From Xanthobacteraceae bacterium (GTDB taxonomy: Bacteria; Pseudomonadota; Alphaproteobacteria; Rhizobiales; Xanthobacteraceae): DNA of 7,619 nt. The notes under the pieces are model-generated. The model saw only the letters and a program-made list of their open reading frames with translations. It was not told where the DNA came from and made no database searches. Position 1 is the stretch's first letter. Each line of letters begins with the position of its first letter. Below are positions 5,260-7,619 of this stretch, piece after piece. The DNA is taken from positions 1 to 7,619 of the forward strand of contig JASHWN010000530.1 of NCBI GenBank assembly GCA_030044035.1, written 5' to 3'. The translations under genes and the position numbers were made by a program.

Positions 5260-6393
5260 TTATGCAACTCGTCGCGCGCTGACCTCGTGCCGCACGCGCC
5301 TCTCATCGACCTCGATGCCAAGGCCCGGCCGGTCCGGCACGACGGCGTGGCCTCCTTCGATGGACAGCGGCTCGGCGGTGACGTCTTCGGCGAGGCCCGC
5401 ATTGGTCAGCGTCAGACCCCAGGCGAGCGCCGGCACGGTTGCGGCGAGATGCAGCGCCGCCGCCGACGCAATGCTCGACTCGCCGGTCTTGCAGGAGAGA
5501 TTCACCTTCATGCCGAGGCGATCGCACAGCCGGCAGGCATCGCGCATCGCGCGCAGGCCGCCGAGCTTGATCGCCTTGAGGCTGACGCCGGCCGCCGCCC
5601 GGCGCGCGTGATGGCGCTCGATGTCGTCGAGCGAATGGATGCCCTCGTCGGCGCCGATCGGCACCGGGCTTGCCGCGGCGACGCGCGCCATGCCGTCGAG
5701 ATCGTGGGCATGGACCGGCTGCTCGAAAAAATCGAGCCCGCAATTGCCGAGCGCCGAGACATAACGCAGCGCCTCGTCGACACTAAAACCTTGATTGGCA
5801 TCGACCGAAACCAGGCATGCCTCGCCGCTCGACTCGCCTTGGCGCTTGAGCAGCACGCAAACCGCGCGCGTGCGCGCAGCATCGGCCTCAGGCCCGCTCA
5901 AACCCACCTTGATCTTGAAGGCGCGATAGCCGGCGGCCCAGCGTACTTGCGCCTCGCGCAGATCGTCGGCGTCAATGCCGGAGCCGAGCACGGCAAGAAC
6001 CGGGATACGGCTGCGCAGCTTGGCGCCGAACAATGCATAAAGCGGCCGTCCGGCGGCGCGGGCGACGAGATCGTGCAGCGCCATCTCGATGGCGGCCTTG
6101 GCGGCGTTGTTGCCGTACATGACGGCGTTCATCGCGGCCGACGCGGCGGCGAGCTCGTCGGCCGGGGCGCCAAGCAGCGGCGGCGCCAAATAGCGCACCG
6201 CCGCGATCATGCCGGGGACGGTCTCGCCCGTCATGGTCGGCGCCGCGGCGGCCTCGCCCCAGCCGACGTGACCGTCATCCGAGGCGACGCGGATCAGCAT
6301 ATTGTCGGCGCGCGCCACGGTTTCGCCCGCCATGGTCACGGGCTTGTGCATCGGCAGATCGACCGCAATCGGCTCAATGGCCTTGATTTTCAC
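5260..6393 (-). CDS. Enolase-superfamily enzyme, muconate-lactonizing (MLE) subgroup
   Basis: A 377-residue member of the mandelate racemase/muconate lactonizing enzyme family. These enzymes abstract a proton next to a carboxylate, forming a Mg2+-stabilised enolate, and then racemise, cycloisomerise or eliminate. The N-terminal capping domain (about 1-125) ends with AAIEMALHDLVARAAGRPLYALFG. In the barrel domain, catalytic KIK is at 160-162, metal ligands are D198 (VDAN), E224 (FEQP) and D249 (ADEG), and the second lysine is K276 (AIKLGG); GESSIAS (304-310) is the usual late-barrel motif. The KxK...K pattern places it in the MLE subgroup (cycloisomerases, N-succinylamino-acid racemases, dipeptide epimerases, o-succinylbenzoate synthase) and not with mandelate racemase. 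All catalytic residues are present, so it should be active. The start is GTG 6393, with GGAG 6 bases upstream. It is probably the first cistron of a unit with the downstream dehydrogenase. The exact reaction cannot be called from sequence. Confidence 0.92.
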   Translation of the reverse strand: MKIKAIEPIAVDLPMHKPVTMAGETVARADNMLIRVASDDGHVGWGEAAAAPTMTGETVPGMIAAVRYLAPPLLGAPADELAAASAAMNAVMYGNNAAKAAIEMALHDLVARAAGRPLYALFGAKLRSRIPVLAVLGSGIDADDLREAQVRWAAGYRAFKIKVGLSGPEADAARTRAVCVLLKRQGESSGEACLVSVDANQGFSVDEALRYVSALGNCGLDFFEQPVHAHDLDGMARVAAASPVPIGADEGIHSLDDIERHHARRAAAGVSLKAIKLGGLRAMRDACRLCDRLGMKVNLSCKTGESSIASAAALHLAATVPALAWGLTLTNAGLAEDVTAEPLSIEGGHAVVPDRPGLGIEVDERRVRHEVSARRVA

Positions 6394-6455
6394 GTCTTTC
6401 TCCGAATAACGCAGGCCGGGGCGGCGCTATGGTGGAGCAACAGGCGGCGGCGCAC

Positions 6456-6467
6456 CAGATGAATCTG
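6456..6467. promoter_or_regulatory. Possible operator between divergent genes
   Basis: CAGATGAATCTG is a perfect inverted repeat (5-base arms, 2-base centre) about 62 bases upstream of the MLE-type gene, in the region shared with the divergent DUF2147 gene. A dyad this short arises by chance about as often as not in a spacer this size. Confidence 0.25.
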
Positions 6468-6497
6468 CATGGCAAGGCCACCGTCCCGCCCGACAAC

Positions 6498-6545
6498 GCG
6501 CTGCATAGTTAAGGCGCCAAGCGCGTTGCGTTGCATATTTAAGAC
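6498..6545 (+). repeat. Two 18-bp direct repeats upstream of the DUF2147 gene
   Basis: GCGCTGCATAGTTAAGGC (6498-6515) and GCGTTGCATATTTAAGAC (6528-6545) agree at 15 of 18 positions and start exactly 30 bases apart, close to three helical turns. The second ends just before the ribosome binding site of the DUF2147 gene. Each contains a TGCATA-TTTAAG-like A/T-rich core that could include a -10 element. They may be paired binding sites for a regulator on one face of the helix, or a local duplication. Confidence 0.5.
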
Positions 6546-6559
6546 ACGGAGTCCCGACG

Positions 6560-7099
6560 ATGCGAGCAAAGATCGTGACAGTCCTGGCCGCTTTGGCGGG
6601 TTTCTTGGCGCTCGCCGCCGGCCGAACCACGGTCAGCGCCGACATGACGCCGGTCGGGCTTTGGCAGTCCGTCGATCAACAGACCAAGCAGCCGAACGGC
6701 TGGTTCCTGATCGTCGACCGTGACGGCGTCTATGACGGCATCCTCGCCAAAATGTTCCTGCAGCCGGGCCAGGACCCGAACGTGGTGTGCAGCCGCTGCA
6801 GGGGCGATCGCCACAATAAGCCGTGGCTCGGGCTCGAGATCGTCCGCGGCATGCGTCCGGCGGGCGACGACGCCTATGACGGCGGCACCATTCTCGATCC
6901 GCGCGACGGCAACATCTACGACGCCGAGATGAAGCTGTCGCCCGACGGCCAGACGCTGATCGTGCGCGGCTATCTGGGCTTCTCGCTGCTGGGCCGCAAT
7001 CAATATTGGACGCGCCTGCCGGATTCCGATTACGCGCAGCTCGATCCTTCGATCAAAGCGCTCGCCACGGGGAACGCTGGGAGCTCGTCCGGCCATTGA
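6560..7099 (+). CDS. Secreted DUF2147 family protein
   Basis: A 179-residue exported protein. Residues 1-27 form a signal peptide (MRAK, then a hydrophobic VTVLAALAGFLALAAG, with cleavage likely after VSA). The mature part matches the DUF2147 pattern as I know it: GLWQSVDQQTKQPNGWFLIVD (33-53), in parts, YDGILAKMF, a CxxC pair (C77 and C80 in VVCSRCRGD), PWLGLEIVRGM, DGGTILDPRDGNIYDAEMKL and VRGYLGFSLLGRNQYWTR (135-152). The family is periplasmic and of unproven biochemical role; a beta-rich lipocalin-like fold is likely. The start at ATG 6560 is supported by GGAG at 6548-6551, 8 bases upstream. It is divergent from the MLE-type gene, convergent with the ABC ATPase and apparently monocistronic. 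A functional link with the catabolic genes is not indicated. Confidence 0.9.
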   Translation: MRAKIVTVLAALAGFLALAAGRTTVSADMTPVGLWQSVDQQTKQPNGWFLIVDRDGVYDGILAKMFLQPGQDPNVVCSRCRGDRHNKPWLGLEIVRGMRPAGDDAYDGGTILDPRDGNIYDAEMKLSPDGQTLIVRGYLGFSLLGRNQYWTRLPDSDYAQLDPSIKALATGNAGSSSGH

Positions 7100-7139
7100 C
7101 TCTTCAGCCTCTCCTGCAGGGAGGGTGAAAGATGCGCGC

Positions 7140-7619
7140 TCACGCCTCGGCGAGCCGCAGACCGATCAGGCGGTCGAGCGCGGACGGGTCGGCAAGGAGT
7201 TGCGCGGACGGGCCGGCATGGACGATGCGGCCGCGTTCGAGCACCAGCGCCGAACGGGTGAGCGACAGCGCGATGTCGGCGTGCTGCTCGACCAGGATGA
7301 AGGCGCCGCCGCCTTCGCCGGTCATGCGGCGGATCGCCGCGGCAAGCTCCTCGACCACGATCGGGGCGAGGCCTTCGAGCGGCTCGTCAAGCAGGAGCAG
7401 CGCCGGATTGGTCATCAGCGCGCGCGCGATCGCCAGCATTTGCTGCTCGCCGCCGGAGAGCTGATGGCCGAGATTGCGCCTTCGCTCGGCGAGACGGGGG
7501 AAGAGATCGTAGACGGCTGGCAGATCCCAGCGCCCGTCGCGTGCGGCGACGGTGAGATTTTCGTCGACCGTCAGCGTGGAAAAAATCTCGCGCTCCTGCG
7601 CCACCCAGCCAATGCCGGC
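7140..7619 (-). CDS. livF: LivF-type branched-chain amino acid ABC transporter ATPase (partial)
   Basis: The last 159 residues of an ABC ATPase; the N-terminus with Walker A lies beyond the right edge. The visible part starts AGIGWVAQEREIF, which contains the Q-loop glutamine, and continues LTVDENLTVAA, a phrase typical of LivF. It then has the signature LSGGEQQMLAIARAL, Walker B LLLLDEPLEGLAP and the H-loop in LVEQHADIAL, followed by the short LivF-like end VLERGRIVHAGPSAQLLADP. LivF energises high-affinity uptake of branched-chain amino acids or, in many alphaproteobacterial paralogues, aromatic acids, amides or urea. A valine GTG at 7604 lies inside the reading frame and is not the true start. 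The livG/livH/livM partners would be expected to the right. The family call is firm; the particular substrate is not. Confidence 0.9.
   Translation of the reverse strand, partial: AGIGWVAQEREIFSTLTVDENLTVAARDGRWDLPAVYDLFPRLAERRRNLGHQLSGGEQQMLAIARALMTNPALLLLDEPLEGLAPIVVEELAAAIRRMTGEGGGAFILVEQHADIALSLTRSALVLERGRIVHAGPSAQLLADPSALDRLIGLRLAEA

Noticed and set aside
5194..6462. Plus-strand ORF of 422 codons across the MLE-type gene
   Set aside because: Low-complexity, Arg/Ala-rich translation and an antisense shadow of a gene with all the catalytic motifs of its family.
6539..7096. Minus-strand ORF of 185 codons opposite the DUF2147 gene
   Set aside because: The plus strand has a ribosome binding site, signal peptide and full DUF2147 pattern; the antisense translation has none.
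7108..7125. Possible hairpin CCTCTCC-TGCA-GGGAGGG between the DUF2147 and LivF-type genes
   Set aside because: It pairs only with a bulge and G-T pairs, has no T-run, and is too weak to call as a terminator, although its place between convergent genes is suitable.

Overview
The window looks like chromosomal DNA of a high-GC alphaproteobacterium, most likely of the Bradyrhizobium/Rhodopseudomonas (Nitrobacteraceae) group. This placement is inference. It rests on strong G/C third-position preference in most genes, two tripartite-tricarboxylate (TTT/Bug) receptor genes with no membrane subunits beside them, a LivF-type ABC ATPase, and dispersed palindromic repeats of a kind I associate with those genomes. 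No database search was possible.

Layout, left to right. (1) 1-106 is the 3' end of an unidentified plus-strand gene. (2) 107-307 is a repeat-rich spacer. It holds a paired inverted palindrome resembling a REPIN (129-202) and a decayed copy of a second repeat family marked by ATGTCCG (236-306). (3) 308-2320 is a divergent pair: a LysR-type regulator on the minus strand and a TctC/Bug substrate-binding receptor on the plus strand. Their 93-bp shared promoter region carries two adjacent perfect palindromes and a near-consensus sigma-70 promoter that appears to yield a leaderless lysR mRNA. (4) 2321-2470 is a convergent spacer with another ATGTCCG-type repeat, a perfect 13-bp stem. The LysR/receptor pair is therefore framed on both sides by related repeats. 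(5) 2471-3484 is a second TctC/Bug receptor on the minus strand. (6) 3706-3909 is a small plus-strand ORF with a good ribosome binding site and a signal peptide. (7) 4017-6393 holds two minus-strand enzyme genes, read in the order enolase-superfamily enzyme of the muconate-lactonizing subgroup, then Gfo/Idh/MocA dehydrogenase. A large REPIN-like double palindrome (5108-5256) lies in the gap between them. (8) 6560-7099 is a secreted DUF2147 protein on the plus strand. (9) 7140-7619 is the C-terminal part of a LivF-like branched-chain-amino-acid ABC ATPase on the minus strand, cut by the window edge.

Taken together, this is a small-molecule uptake and catabolism region. Two periplasmic receptors probably sense or bind carboxylates, one under a dedicated LysR regulator. 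A cycloisomerase/racemase-type enzyme and an NAD(P)-dependent dehydrogenase could act in sequence on an acid or lactone substrate. The substrate cannot be read from the sequence. The points most worth checking are the lysR operator and leaderless start, the repeats bracketing the LysR/receptor module, the Tyr in place of the usual catalytic His in the Gfo/Idh/MocA protein, and the 18-bp direct repeats upstream of the DUF2147 gene. I did not find a convincing novel defence, mobile or RNA system.
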